Origin: Vreelandella alkaliphila
GTDB lineage: Bacteria > Pseudomonadota > Gammaproteobacteria > Pseudomonadales > Halomonadaceae
NCBI RefSeq assembly: GCF_016107625.1
Contig: NZ_JABASV010000004.1
Coordinates: 329,414-393,413 of the forward strand
Reading direction: 5' to 3'
Length of the DNA: 64,000 bases
Shown: piece after piece, positions 54,840-63,906 of the stretch
Numbering within the stretch: the first letter of the stretch is position 1
How the letters are laid out: each line of letters starts with the position of its first letter
Notes under the pieces: model-generated
The model's database searches: none
What the model saw: the letters and a program-made list of their open reading frames with translations, nothing else
What the model was told of the DNA's origin: nothing
Position numbers and translations under genes: made by a program

Positions 54840-56120
54840 TTAACCTAGTAATCCTACTGCGTCGATCACGCTTTCTTTAGCACGTACATTCTCAGCACTA
54901 GCAATAAACGACTTGTGCTTAACGAGTACGCACACCACATCTGCTTGGGTAAGCGCTTCTTGCAGCGTGGCCAGCGTGGTGTTCTCACCTTGTAGTGTTT
55001 TTGGTAACGATTTGATATTGGGTTCTACCACTTGCAGGCGGCAACCTAGTTGCTGTACCTGCTGAGCAATGCCCAGTGCGGGGCTTTCACGAAGGTCATC
55101 AATATCTGGCTTGAAGGCAACGCCCAGGCAAGCCACGGTTAAATCGCTACGCGTGGCACTCGGATTTTGCTGGTGGTAATAATCTAGCGCTTCTTTGACG
55201 CGGCTTAACACCCACTGGGGTTTGTCATCGTTTACTTCACGAGCCGCGCGGATGATTTTCGCTTGCTCGGGGCAGGAATCTACAATAAACCATGGGTCTA
55301 CAGCGATACAGTGGCCACCAACACCTGCACCCGGGGTGAGGATATTGACGCGTGGGTGGCGATTGGCCAGGGCGATCAGTTCCCAAACATTGATGTCTAG
55401 TTCATGACAGATGGTGGAAAGCTCATTGGCGAAGGCAATATTCACATCACGGAAGCTATTTTCGGTCAGCTTAGCCATCTCCGCGGTGCGGGCGGTGGTG
55501 GTCACACAATCGCCTTCTACAACGATTTTGTAGAGTTGACTGGCTACCTCGGCGCACTTAGGTGTCATGCCGCCAATCACACGGTCATTTTCTACTAGTT
55601 CACGGATAACGTGACCCGGCAATACGCGTTCCGGGCAGTGGGCAATACGAATATCCGATTCTTCACCGTGAGTTTGCGGGAATGTCAGGTCTGGACGAGC
55701 TTCCGCTAACCAGGCGGCCATTTGCTCAGTAGCGCCTACCGGGCTGGTAGATTCCAATACCACCAAGTTACCGGGCTTAAGCACCTTAGCCACGGCTTTG
55801 CTCGCGGCTTCGATATAGCTTAAATCTGCCTTGTGATTTTGGCCATTTTCATCGGTATGAAACGGCGTAGGCACGGCAACCAGAAAGGCATCGGCAGGTT
55901 CTGGTGTGGTAGTCGCGCGCAGGTAACCTTCTTTCACTGCCGCGTGAACAATCATGTCCAGTTCCGGCTCAACAATGTGGATTTCGCCATTGTTGATGGT
56001 GTCGACAGCATGTTGGTTAACATCAACACCGATAACGTTCTGCTTGCGGGAAGCAAAAACAGCAGCAGTAGGTAAGCCAATGTAGCCCAAGCCGATCATG
56101 GAGATAGTATCGAATTGCAT
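54840..56120 (-). CDS. wecC: UDP-N-acetyl-D-mannosamine dehydrogenase
   Basis: 426 residues, close to the E. coli length. Oxidises UDP-ManNAc to UDP-ManNAcA with NAD+. NAD motif SMIGLGYIGLPTAAVFASRK; VLESTSPVGATEQMAAW; AHCPERVLPGHVIREL; the catalytic Cys in GAGVGGHCIAVDPWFIV; C-terminal CLGVAFKPDIDDLRESPAL. The His before Cys and the WF-V segment separate it from Ugd. It follows wecB, which makes its substrate, with a palindromic repeat between them. Provides an acidic N-acetylated sugar for the polymer. A UDP-GlcNAc/GalNAc dehydrogenase is a less likely alternative. Confidence 0.93.
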   Translation of the reverse strand: MQFDTISMIGLGYIGLPTAAVFASRKQNVIGVDVNQHAVDTINNGEIHIVEPELDMIVHAAVKEGYLRATTTPEPADAFLVAVPTPFHTDENGQNHKADLSYIEAASKAVAKVLKPGNLVVLESTSPVGATEQMAAWLAEARPDLTFPQTHGEESDIRIAHCPERVLPGHVIRELVENDRVIGGMTPKCAEVASQLYKIVVEGDCVTTTARTAEMAKLTENSFRDVNIAFANELSTICHELDINVWELIALANRHPRVNILTPGAGVGGHCIAVDPWFIVDSCPEQAKIIRAAREVNDDKPQWVLSRVKEALDYYHQQNPSATRSDLTVACLGVAFKPDIDDLRESPALGIAQQVQQLGCRLQVVEPNIKSLPKTLQGENTTLATLQEALTQADVVCVLVKHKSFIASAENVRAKESVIDAVGLLG

Positions 56121-56146
56121 GTTTCATTCCTTGATAAAATTTATTA

Positions 56147-56253
56147 GCCACGGACCCTCACGGACGACACGGACAAAACCATAAATACTTTTTAGCTTTT
56201 AAGTTTTTAGGTTGCTTTTGACCTTGTCCGTGTTTTCCGTGAATGTCCGTGGC
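56147..56253. repeat. Palindromic intergenic repeat, family C, copy 1
   Basis: About 107 bp from GCCACGGAC to GTCCGTGGC in the wecB-wecC spacer. The arms continue as CTCACGGA-CGACACGGACAA and TTGTCCGTGTTTTCCGTGAA, so the whole spacer could fold into one long hairpin with an AT-rich middle. Two more copies lie beside rfbC/rfbA and at the right edge. Confidence 0.85.
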
Positions 56254-56280
56254 AAAATCTGTGGCAAAAAATTTGTCAGC

Positions 56281-57399
56281 TTATGAGCTTGCTAGCACGT
56301 CGCGGATGCGTTCGCAGGCTTTGCCGTCACCATAAGGGTTGTGGGCATAACTCATAGCGGTATAAGCGTCGTTATCGGTTAGCAGCCGAGTTAGCTCGCT
56401 GGTAATGGTCGCCACATCGGTGCCCACCAGTTTAACAGTGCCTGCTTCAACGGCTTCGGGGCGCTCGGTAGTGTCACGCATAACCAATACGGGCTTGCCT
56501 AGCGAAGGTGCTTCTTCCTGAATGCCACCAGAATCCGTGAGGATAATGTGGGCGCGGTTCATTAAGTAGACAAACGGCAGATAGTCCTGCGGCTCAATCA
56601 GATGAACGTTATCCACTCTGGCCAACAGGCGGTTAACCGGCTCGCGGACGTTGGGGTTGAGGTGTACCGGGTATAGAATCTGGGTATCCGGATGGCGCTC
56701 GGCGGTATCGGCTAGGGCTTGGCAGATACGTTCAAACCCGCCGCCAAAGCTCTCGCGGCGGTGGCCAGTTACTAGAATCAGGCGCTTGCTTTCATCCAGC
56801 ATGGGGAACCGCTTGGCCTGTTCAGCAGCTAGCACTTGATTAGTTTCAAGCTTATGAGCCACTTCAAGCAGCGCATCAATCACGGTATTGCCGGTTACAT
56901 GAATAGTGGCTGGGTCAGTGCCTTCATTCAGTAAGTTTTGCTGCGAGGTAGCCGTAGGAGCAAAATGAACAGCCGCCAGCGCCCCAGTAAGCTTACGGTT
57001 GCCCTCTTCCGGCCAAGGTGAGTATAGGTTGCCGGTACGAAGGCCTGCTTCAACATGCCCTACGGGAATCTGCTGGTAGTAACACGCCAAGGTAGTGGCA
57101 AATGTAGTGGCGGTGTCGCCATGCACAAGAACGATATCAGGTTTAAAGTCTTCTAGTACCGATTTAAGCCCTTGGAGAATGCCGCAGGTAACGTCATTGA
57201 GATCCTGCCCCGGCTTCATAATGTCCAGGTCATAGTCTGGGGTAAGTTCGAATAATGCGAGCACCTGATCCAGCATTTCACGATGCTGAGCAGTGACACA
57301 TACACGGGCTTCAAAACGCTCATCCATGGCTAGCTGCAGTGCAAGCGGTGCCATCTTAATGGCTTCTGGGCGTGTACCGAATACAGTGAGTACTTTCAT
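56281..57399 (-). CDS. wecB: UDP-N-acetylglucosamine 2-epimerase (non-hydrolysing)
   Basis: 372 residues starting at [19 protein letters not shown], the family-typical N-terminus, with GAAGG 6 nt before the ATG; a start six codons earlier has no RBS and is unlikely. Converts UDP-GlcNAc to UDP-ManNAc. Motifs [52 protein letters not shown] (catalytic/allosteric region), [20 protein letters not shown] with [19 protein letters not shown]. Upstream of wecC in the same direction. It links the glmS/glmM hexosamine supply to UDP-ManNAcA. Confidence 0.96.
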   Translation of the reverse strand: MKVLTVFGTRPEAIKMAPLALQLAMDERFEARVCVTAQHREMLDQVLALFELTPDYDLDIMKPGQDLNDVTCGILQGLKSVLEDFKPDIVLVHGDTATTFATTLACYYQQIPVGHVEAGLRTGNLYSPWPEEGNRKLTGALAAVHFAPTATSQQNLLNEGTDPATIHVTGNTVIDALLEVAHKLETNQVLAAEQAKRFPMLDESKRLILVTGHRRESFGGGFERICQALADTAERHPDTQILYPVHLNPNVREPVNRLLARVDNVHLIEPQDYLPFVYLMNRAHIILTDSGGIQEEAPSLGKPVLVMRDTTERPEAVEAGTVKLVGTDVATITSELTRLLTDNDAYTAMSYAHNPYGDGKACERIRDVLASS

Positions 57400-57511
57400 T
57401 CCTTGCCTTCTATTCAATTATCGATCCAATGACGGCCTAAGTGCCTCGCCTTAATAGCCCTGCGGCGTATTGCTTGGGCGTACTGGCATGCCACTCTCCT
57501 ACTTGCAACCT

Positions 57512-57826
57512 TTAGCCAACATCTTGCAGTCGGTATTCCAGCTCTTGGCAACGTCGGTAGTAGTGTTCCAGCAGTTCCTGGGTTTCAGCCAGTTGCTGAG
57601 CAACGGGAATGGCATCAACGCTTTTAGGTACGCTTCTGGGCGCGACTCTTGGAGTACCCATCACTGCGTGGCCAGACTTCTGTAATCGCTGTTCACAAAT
57701 ATTAATATTAACATCAAACAGGTGTTGACCGTATTGATAGGCCGCTTGTTGATAAAGAGCTATCGCGTGTTGGTAATCGCCTTGATTGAAGGCGCTGTGC
57801 GCGCGTTTAACGAGGTCTTTTTCCAT
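57512..57826 (-). CDS. Small TPR-like protein
   Basis: About 104 residues from the internal ATG (MEKDLVKRAHSAFNQGDYQH). Residues 1-45 form one tetratricopeptide-like helical hairpin (AFNQGDYQHAIALYQQAAYQ, then YGQHLFDVNINICEQRL), a unit often seen at the N-terminus of polysaccharide glycosyltransferases. The C-terminal third (AQQLAETQELLEHYYRRCQE) is helical and probably coiled coil. The RBS is weak, and an upstream start would add 17 unlike residues. Lies between wecB and a long coiled-coil gene; it may be a partner of the coiled-coil proteins. Function unknown. Confidence 0.6.
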   Translation of the reverse strand: MEKDLVKRAHSAFNQGDYQHAIALYQQAAYQYGQHLFDVNINICEQRLQKSGHAVMGTPRVAPRSVPKSVDAIPVAQQLAETQELLEHYYRRCQELEYRLQDVG

Positions 57827-57909
57827 GGTGTTGGCTCGTGGGTTTGTGAGGTTTGAAGAGCAAGGCGTGAGGGGCACAAGCCTTGCTCTTACCTGTCTAT
57901 TACTTCCGA

Positions 57910-60315
57910 CTAGCCTTCTAGTTTGAGGCTGTGGGCATTAGGCAGGTTTAGCCATTGGGCTGGGCGTTGGCGGGTTTCAAGCAGGGTATCCCAACGGGTG
58001 GTTAGCTCACTTTCCTGCGGGTAGTTATTACCTTCCAAAACGACATCTAGCCGCTGCGTAGGTAGTTGTTTCAGTAGTAGCGGCAAGGCCACTTCTCGAC
58101 TGTGGCCTGCTTCAGGTAGCGTTTCTCCTACTATGCAGAGTACTCGGGCATCTTCTGGCAACCATTGATTAAGACGCTGTAACGTGCTTTCTGCTGAGTA
58201 AAACAGTGCTGTTTGGTCGTTGGCCTGGCACTCACCCCACGGGGCGTAAACCACATTCACCGCGTGGCTAAGACGCTTATTGTCTAGGCTCGCTTTCAGC
58301 TCGTTACTGACCGTTTTCTGGTGCTGAATGCTCACGATGGTTTGCGGTAAGTCATCATGAGAAAGTGTGACCTCATTATGAGTCTCTTGACGCTGGCCGT
58401 TTTGCCTAATTAGTCGTGGTTGCTCTGTTCGAGCATTGATAATGCTCTGAGCAAGCAACTCTGTCGTGTGCGTACTACCGAAGACCACTACTACATCATG
58501 ATGGTGGGTATCATAGTGCTCTAGCAGCGCCATAGCGTAACCGGGTGCAAGCTGGGTACTCACTGGGCGCTGCCCGTGTTGCAGATAGTGTGTCAGCGCC
58601 TGCTCATCACGCTGCTGGCGAGCACTTCGGGTAACGTGTTGGCCAAGCGCGCTGGTCGTTTGTTGAATATAGCTGCGCTGTTCACCAAACAGTGCTTCTA
58701 GCTTGCTTTCTAACTGTCCAAAACGTTCGTTACTTTGCTTTAACATAGCTAGCTGTTCGTTGAGCTGGCTGACCATGGCGTCTTTTTCAGTTAGCTGCTG
58801 TTGGGCTTCCGCTAGCTTAGCCTCAGCTTCTTCATGCTGTTTTTTGCGATTGGCAAAGTAGCGCTGGTAGTTCTCGCGCTCTTCTTCACTAAGCGTTAAT
58901 TTTTCTTGAAGGCTTTCTACCTGAGCCTGCTGCGTTTCTAATTTCGCTTGCAGTGCCTTAATTTGCTCAGCGCCCTCTTCTGCTTGCTGCTTGCGGTTCA
59001 TAAACCAAACATGGGTTTCTTCCAGTTTTTTCTGTATTTTTTGCCCGGCTTGCTCAGTATTTTGTAACTGCTGTTCTACATCTTCATATTTCTGTGTTAC
59101 ATCTTTAAGTCTTTGCTCACTTTCCTGGTGTTCTTTTTGATGCTGCTGGCTAGTCTTGACCGCTTGGTTTAGCTGCTTCTTCAGCGTATCTCGTTCTTCG
59201 GTTAATTGGCTTTGCTGAGTAACACGCTCTACCAACTGAGCATCTTTTTCCTTCAGCAGAGTCAACTTTTCTTCCAGCTGCTGCCTAGCTTTCTCGGCGC
59301 TTTGGTTGAGGTCTAGCTCGGTTTCCAAAAGCTTTTTCTTCAGCATAACAAGCTCTACGTTTAGCTGTTCAAGCTGGGCATGGCGCTCGTTAAGCTCTGC
59401 ACCTTTTTCTTTCAGCTGCTGTTGGGTTTTCTCGGCGCTTTGCTTACTGCTTTCCTTGGTTTCAGAGAGCATTTTTTTCAGCACATCGTGCTCTTCTTTA
59501 AGCTGCTGAAGCTGACTATCACGCTCGCTCAACTGGGCATCTTTTTCTTTCAGCTGAGTAGCGCTCTCGTCCAGCTGTTGCTGGGCTTTCTCGGCGCGTT
59601 GCTTGCTGTTTTGTGTAGTTTCAGCAAGCTCATTTTCTAGTGTGTCTCGTGTTGCACTTAGCTGACTAAGTTGAGCTTCATGTTCGGCCAACTTGGCCTC
59701 GGTGTCTTTTAGCTTGTTATAGAGTGGGTTGCGTGCAAACCCAAGAAGGAAAAAGTCAGGATCTTCGGCATCCTGAGCAACCTCTTCAAAACCCTGCTGT
59801 TCGCACCACTGCAATAACTCAATACTGGTTGCCATCCCTTCGTAAAGGCGCAGCGGGCTGGTACGCACCCACAGATGGGTTAACTGATCAAGCAAGCCTG
59901 AATGGTTAAATGCTTGCAACAGGCTTAGCGCAATTTCCGGCTGTTCGATAATCAAATGAGTGAGCGTTGCTTGGCCTAAGCCAGCCTGTTTTAGCGCTTG
60001 CGGTAACGTTTGAGTATCTACTGTTTGCTGACGAGCCTTGCCAAGCCCTGGATAAAGGCTAGTTAGCTCGCCAGCCGGAGCCAAGCTGGTAAACTCTTGC
60101 AGCGTATAGGCATAGCACACCGCTTCTCCACCGGGCGGCGTTACTGGTTGTTCCGCAAGGTATAAACCAGGTAAGGCTTTCACTAATGCCTGCTGCCGCT
60201 CAGGCATTGGGTAAAGTGGTGCCAATAAGGTGACATGGTTCACATGTTTTAGCAGCGTTTCGCTCTCTTCACGAAGCGGGCCAATATGTACTAGCAGGTC
60301 AACATTCTGGCTCAT
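57910..60315 (-). CDS. Long coiled-coil protein flanked by degenerate methyltransferase-like domains
   Basis: 801 residues. Residues 1-200 follow the plan of FkbM-type methyltransferases (VDLLVHIGPLREESETLLKH, THLIIEQPEIALSLLQAFNH, SPLRLYEGMATSIELLQWCE) but the glycine-rich SAM loop is missing. Residues about 205-575 are heptad-rich coiled coil with roughly 49-residue internal repeats (SAEKAQQQL... LKEKDAQLSERDSQLQQLKE). The C-terminal 190 residues have ALLEHYDTHHHDVVVVFGST, resembling a second methyltransferase-like fold, also without a proper SAM site. No signal or membrane span. Its ATG overlaps the stop of the upstream coiled-coil gene (ATGA). It may scaffold the assembly complex or measure chain length; this is inference. 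Confidence 0.6.
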   Translation of the reverse strand: MSQNVDLLVHIGPLREESETLLKHVNHVTLLAPLYPMPERQQALVKALPGLYLAEQPVTPPGGEAVCYAYTLQEFTSLAPAGELTSLYPGLGKARQQTVDTQTLPQALKQAGLGQATLTHLIIEQPEIALSLLQAFNHSGLLDQLTHLWVRTSPLRLYEGMATSIELLQWCEQQGFEEVAQDAEDPDFFLLGFARNPLYNKLKDTEAKLAEHEAQLSQLSATRDTLENELAETTQNSKQRAEKAQQQLDESATQLKEKDAQLSERDSQLQQLKEEHDVLKKMLSETKESSKQSAEKTQQQLKEKGAELNERHAQLEQLNVELVMLKKKLLETELDLNQSAEKARQQLEEKLTLLKEKDAQLVERVTQQSQLTEERDTLKKQLNQAVKTSQQHQKEHQESEQRLKDVTQKYEDVEQQLQNTEQAGQKIQKKLEETHVWFMNRKQQAEEGAEQIKALQAKLETQQAQVESLQEKLTLSEEERENYQRYFANRKKQHEEAEAKLAEAQQQLTEKDAMVSQLNEQLAMLKQSNERFGQLESKLEALFGEQRSYIQQTTSALGQHVTRSARQQRDEQALTHYLQHGQRPVSTQLAPGYAMALLEHYDTHHHDVVVVFGSTHTTELLAQSIINARTEQPRLIRQNGQRQETHNEVTLSHDDLPQTIVSIQHQKTVSNELKASLDNKRLSHAVNVVYAPWGECQANDQTALFYSAESTLQRLNQWLPEDARVLCIVGETLPEAGHSREVALPLLLKQLPTQRLDVVLEGNNYPQESELTTRWDTLLETRQRPAQWLNLPNAHSLKLEG

Positions 60316-62138
60316 GCTTTAGCCCCCTTCGCTATTGTTTGAAGCGCTGACAACTGGTATTGAGGTGGGTGTATCTCGCGATTTTCCTCTTTTCCATAGC
60401 GAAGGTAATGCAGTAATGGATGCTGACCAGAGGCGGCGACATCTTCATAGTGAGTAAGATAAAACTCTGTACTAAACAGTGGCCCTGGGTGGCGTCCATC
60501 AATCGCGCCAAACTTGATGAAATGCTCTGCGGGCTTGATATTGGCCTGAGCTACATCGGGGTATTGCTTGCAGTACCACTCGGCATCAAAAAGCGGGCTG
60601 GCTTCCAGCGCGGCGATCTGTTTAGGTAGAGCCTTCTTGTAGCTGCGGCTTTCACGATATGCCGTTGAAGCATGGCGCTGGGCATGCACTCGTAGCCACT
60701 GCACCAAGCGTTCCAACCGATGTATACGCTGCTCACTTTCCGTGCGCAGTGTATTGAGTTCTGATTGGCGTTTTTCCAGCTGCCGACGGAGATATGCTTG
60801 ATCTGAGGCGCTTTTTACTAGCTCTTGTTGGTTTTGCGGGTATACCGTGGATAACTGTTCAGAGAGTGTTTGCTGCTCTATATACAGTGATTCATATGCC
60901 TGCTGAACCTGCTGCAGGGTACTCAGCAGCTGCGCACTCTCTTTCTGAACTGCATTCAGAGTTTGCTGGCCGACCTCTTTTTCTTTGCGCTGAGAATCGA
61001 AAGCCTGTTTGAGAGCTTCGTTTTCTTTTTTCAGAGATTGAGTATTTTGCTGAGTAACGTTTTGCTCTTCACGCTGAGTTTCAAGTGTTTGCTTAAGTAA
61101 CTCGTTCTCTTTTTTCAGCACCTGATTATGTCGCTGGGTAGCGTCATTCTCTTTGCGCTGAGTTTCAAATGTTTGCTTAAGTGCCTCGTTTTCTTTTTTC
61201 AGTGCTTGATTGTGTTGTTGAGTAACGCCTTGCTCTTTGCGCTGATTTTCAAATGCTTGCTTGAGAGCTTCGTTTTCTTTTTTCAGTGCTTGAAGCTGTT
61301 GCTCTAGCTCTTGCAAGCGCTGTGCATCCTGCTTGGATAGTTCGCGCTGTACTTGAAGCTCATTTGTTCGTTCAGCCACAACCTGCTGAGTGCTTTGAAG
61401 CTGTTGTAGCAATAGAGCGTGCTCATCACGGGCACTGCTCAGCTCACCTTTCAGGCGGGCAATATGCTGTTGTTGACGTTCCTGGGCGGCGTCTGCCTCT
61501 TGTAACGCTCGGGCACTGCGTCGACCTTGCTTACTTTCTGTTTGCCGGGCGTGATATTCACTCAGTGCTGCTTGAGTTATCTGCGTCTCACAACTTTCTT
61601 CAATCGGGCACTCTTGGCTGCTGGCTACCAAATAAGCGTGGGTATCTTTTAATGCTTGAGATTGGCTGCTTATATAGGCTGCTGCTAGCTGATAAATCGC
61701 ATTATCACAGCGGTCTAATAACGGTGCCTTAACCACCTTTAACTCACAGCCAGGAAGGTAACCCGCCAACGTTACTTGACGGCGAGCTGAGCGAAAAAGC
61801 GCCAGTAAGCGCTTGGCTTGTGCTAGCCAATCATTTAGCGCTTCCTCACCTGCTACCCCATTTGCCAAGCTAGCCGCCAGCCAGGCATCAGGCTGCGGCC
61901 AAGCGATGATGCACTCACTCGCTGTGTCTTTCTTTAACCAGTTTTTAAGTAACGCTAACGCTTCTTCACTAAACGTATCAATCACCAGCAATTGATTTTC
62001 AGCGGTACCTGCTTCACTTGTATTGGGCTGCCACTTCGCGATGTCGCTTAACGTTATTTCAGTCGCGTTTTGCTCGCGCACGGCGGCACCTGATTCGGCC
62101 TTGAATTTATCTATTCCTACGTACACGACTAAGGACAT
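60312..62138 (-). CDS. Coiled-coil protein with C-terminal WYxxxYPDVA modules
   Basis: About 608 residues from MSLVVYVGIDKFKAES. The N-terminal 180 residues are an unrecognised alpha/beta domain (LLVIDTFSEEALALLKNWLK, LLALFRSARRQVTLAG). Residues about 200-490 are coiled coil and include four 28-residue repeats (ALKKENEALKQxFExQRKE). The C-terminus has two WY modules (LFDAEWYCKQYPDVAQANIK...GRHP and LFSTEFYLTHYEDVAASGQH...ENREIHP), the same modules found in the glycosyltransferase at 15-18 kb. Coupled to the next coiled-coil gene by ATGA. Probably an assembly or tethering factor; no enzyme motif seen. An ATG 36 nt upstream lacks an RBS. Confidence 0.6.
   Translation of the reverse strand: MSLVVYVGIDKFKAESGAAVREQNATEITLSDIAKWQPNTSEAGTAENQLLVIDTFSEEALALLKNWLKKDTASECIIAWPQPDAWLAASLANGVAGEEALNDWLAQAKRLLALFRSARRQVTLAGYLPGCELKVVKAPLLDRCDNAIYQLAAAYISSQSQALKDTHAYLVASSQECPIEESCETQITQAALSEYHARQTESKQGRRSARALQEADAAQERQQQHIARLKGELSSARDEHALLLQQLQSTQQVVAERTNELQVQRELSKQDAQRLQELEQQLQALKKENEALKQAFENQRKEQGVTQQHNQALKKENEALKQTFETQRKENDATQRHNQVLKKENELLKQTLETQREEQNVTQQNTQSLKKENEALKQAFDSQRKEKEVGQQTLNAVQKESAQLLSTLQQVQQAYESLYIEQQTLSEQLSTVYPQNQQELVKSASDQAYLRRQLEKRQSELNTLRTESEQRIHRLERLVQWLRVHAQRHASTAYRESRSYKKALPKQIAALEASPLFDAEWYCKQYPDVAQANIKPAEHFIKFGAIDGRHPGPLFSTEFYLTHYEDVAASGQHPLLHYLRYGKEENREIHPPQYQLSALQTIAKGAKA
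60955..61292. repeat. Coding tandem repeat, four 84-bp units
   Basis: Four consecutive 28-residue units (4 heptads each) of the pattern LKKENEALKQxFExQRKExxxTQ. The DNA units are diverged but clearly related (CGTTTTCTTTTTTCAG recurs on the plus strand every 84 bp). Unit gain or loss would lengthen or shorten the coiled coil in steps of about 4 nm without breaking the heptad phase. Confidence 0.8.
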
Positions 62139-62179
62139 GGTGAGAGCAGCTCCATTCTCATCTTTTTCAATCATTAATT

Positions 62180-62728
62180 TTAATTAAAACGCGGGGCATT
62201 TGGCAAACTTAAGCCTTGTGTATCTTTGGCTGAAAGTACCGGAGATTGCTGGCTTGCCAGGGGCCACTGAATATTAAGGGTGGGGTCATCCCAACGCAGC
62301 GATACTTCATCCCCTGGGGCGTAGTAATCGGTGCATTTGTACTGAAATTCGGCTTCTTCACTGGTGACATAAAAGCCATGGGCAAAGCCGGGGGGCACCC
62401 AAAGCATTTGTTTGTTCTGTTCGCTGAGCGTTACACCTACCCACTGGCCGAAGGTTGGCGAACTTTGACGCATATCTACCGCCACATCGAAGACTTCGCC
62501 TTGAGTTACCCGCACTAGCTTGCCTTGAGGCTGTTGGTGCTGGTAATGCAAGCCACGCAAAATGCCATGGGCGGATTTGCTGTGATTATCCTGCACGAAT
62601 GTGTGATGACCACAGTGAGCTTCGAATTCGCTTTGGCGAAAGGTTTCCATGAAGAAGCCACGCTCATCACCGAAGACTTGGGGGGTAAGGAGCACAACAT
62701 CAGGAATGGCGAGTTTTTCGTATTGCAT
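62180..62728 (-). CDS. rfbC: dTDP-4-dehydrorhamnose 3,5-epimerase
   Basis: 182 residues from MQYEKLAIPDVVLLTPQVFG, with AAAGGA 7 nt upstream; earlier in-frame ATGs give a non-family N-terminus. Third enzyme of dTDP-L-rhamnose synthesis, cupin fold. Catalytic His in FVQDNHSKSAHGILRGLHYQ, then QGKLVRVTQGEVFDVAVDMR, LWVPPGFAHGFYVTSEEAEF, and YKCTDYYAPGDEVSLRWDDP. Downstream of rfbA and separated from it by nested palindromes. rfbB and rfbD are not visible and probably lie beyond the right edge. Confidence 0.95.
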   Translation of the reverse strand: MQYEKLAIPDVVLLTPQVFGDERGFFMETFRQSEFEAHCGHHTFVQDNHSKSAHGILRGLHYQHQQPQGKLVRVTQGEVFDVAVDMRQSSPTFGQWVGVTLSEQNKQMLWVPPGFAHGFYVTSEEAEFQYKCTDYYAPGDEVSLRWDDPTLNIQWPLASQQSPVLSAKDTQGLSLPNAPRFN

Positions 62729-62760
62729 TAAACATCCTTTAGCCATTGCCAAATTTGTTT

Positions 62761-62974
62761 AGCCACGGATGCTCACTGAAAATACGGATAAAATCGTTTA
62801 GGCCACGGACACTCACGGAAAACACGGACAAGGTCAAAAGCAACAACCAATAAAGTCAAAAACCAATAAAGTCAAAAACCAATAAAGTCAAAAACCAATA
62901 AAGAATTTAAGGTTTTGTCCGTGCCGTCCGTGAGTGTCCGTGGCGAAACAGGTTTTCAGTGAGTGTCTGTGGCT
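62761..62974. repeat. Nested palindromic repeat, family C, copy 2
   Basis: Two concentric inverted repeats in the rfbA-rfbC spacer. The outer arms (62761-62782 and 62953-62974) read AGCCAC-GGATGCTCACTGAAAA against its near-perfect complement. The inner arms run from GCCACGGAC at 62802 to GTCCGTGGC at 62944 with CACGGA-AAACACGGACAAGG opposite TTTTGTCCGTGCCGTCCGTG. It looks like one element inserted into another. Confidence 0.87.
62847..62905. repeat. 16-bp tandem repeat inside the nested palindrome
   Basis: CCAATAAAGTCAAAAA occurs at 62847, 62863 and 62879, with a fourth partial copy at 62895 (exact 16-bp period). It forms the loop of the inner family C palindrome, so loop length could vary by slippage without touching the arms. 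Confidence 0.88.
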
Positions 62975-62979
62975 AGGTA

Positions 62980-63870
62980 TTATCGTTTGGTTATCAAAAG
63001 GCGCTGTAGGTACTTGCCGTATTGGGTTTTGGCGAGTGGCTTGGCCAGTTCGGCTAGGCGTTCGTCGCTAATCCACTGGTGCTGCCAAGCGATCTCTTCA
63101 AGGCAGGCGATTTTTAGACCTTGGCGGTGTTCAATGGTTTGCACGTATTGGCTGGCTTCTAGCAAGCTGTCGTGAGTGCCGGTGTCTAACCAGGCAAAGC
63201 CGCGGCCAAGGCGTTCTACGCGTAAATCACCACGCTTTAGATAGGCGTTATTCACACTGGTAATTTCTAGCTCGCCACGCTCAGAAGGCATTACGTTTTT
63301 GGCGATTTCAACAACATCGTTATCGTAGAAATATAAGCCAGTAACAGCATAAGCCGACTTGGGCTTTCTCGGTTTCTCTTCGATAGAGATCGCGTGGCCC
63401 TGCTCATCAAATTCAACTACGCCAAAGCGTTCAGGGTCTTTCACCAAATAGCCAAATACCGTCGCGCCCGATGTGTGCGAACTGGCGCGCTTTAGCTGAT
63501 CGGAAAAGTGCTGCCCATGAAAAATGTTGTCGCCTAATACCAAGCAAACGGGGCTTTCGCCGATAAACGCTTCCCCAATGATAAACGCTTGGGCTAGTCC
63601 ATCGGGGCTAGGCTGCTCAGCGTATTCCAGGCGAATGCCAAAGTCTTCGCCGGTGCCTAGTAGGTTTTGGTACTGGGGAAGGTCTTCCGGCGTTGAGATA
63701 ATCAGAATATCGCGGATACCGGCCAGCATAAGCACCGAGATCGGGTAGTAGATCATCGGCTTGTCATAAATTGGCAGGAGTTGCTTGGATACACCTCGAG
63801 TAATGGGATGTAACCGCGTACCAGAGCCACCGGCCAAGATAATGCCTTTTCTTTGTGAGCTTTGGCTCAT
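62980..63870 (-). CDS. rfbA: Glucose-1-phosphate thymidylyltransferase
   Basis: 296 residues from [20 protein letters not shown], slightly longer than the usual 290. First step of dTDP-rhamnose synthesis, from glucose-1-phosphate (supplied by Pgm) and dTTP. Motifs: [95 protein letters not shown]. An ATG six codons earlier is possible, but GAGA spacing fits the chosen one. Flanked on both sides by family C palindromes. Confidence 0.96.
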   Translation of the reverse strand: MSQSSQRKGIILAGGSGTRLHPITRGVSKQLLPIYDKPMIYYPISVLMLAGIRDILIISTPEDLPQYQNLLGTGEDFGIRLEYAEQPSPDGLAQAFIIGEAFIGESPVCLVLGDNIFHGQHFSDQLKRASSHTSGATVFGYLVKDPERFGVVEFDEQGHAISIEEKPRKPKSAYAVTGLYFYDNDVVEIAKNVMPSERGELEITSVNNAYLKRGDLRVERLGRGFAWLDTGTHDSLLEASQYVQTIEHRQGLKIACLEEIAWQHQWISDERLAELAKPLAKTQYGKYLQRLLITKR

Positions 63871-63906
63871 AGGGGTCTCTTTAATCATTTTCGCTACGTA
63901 TTATTG

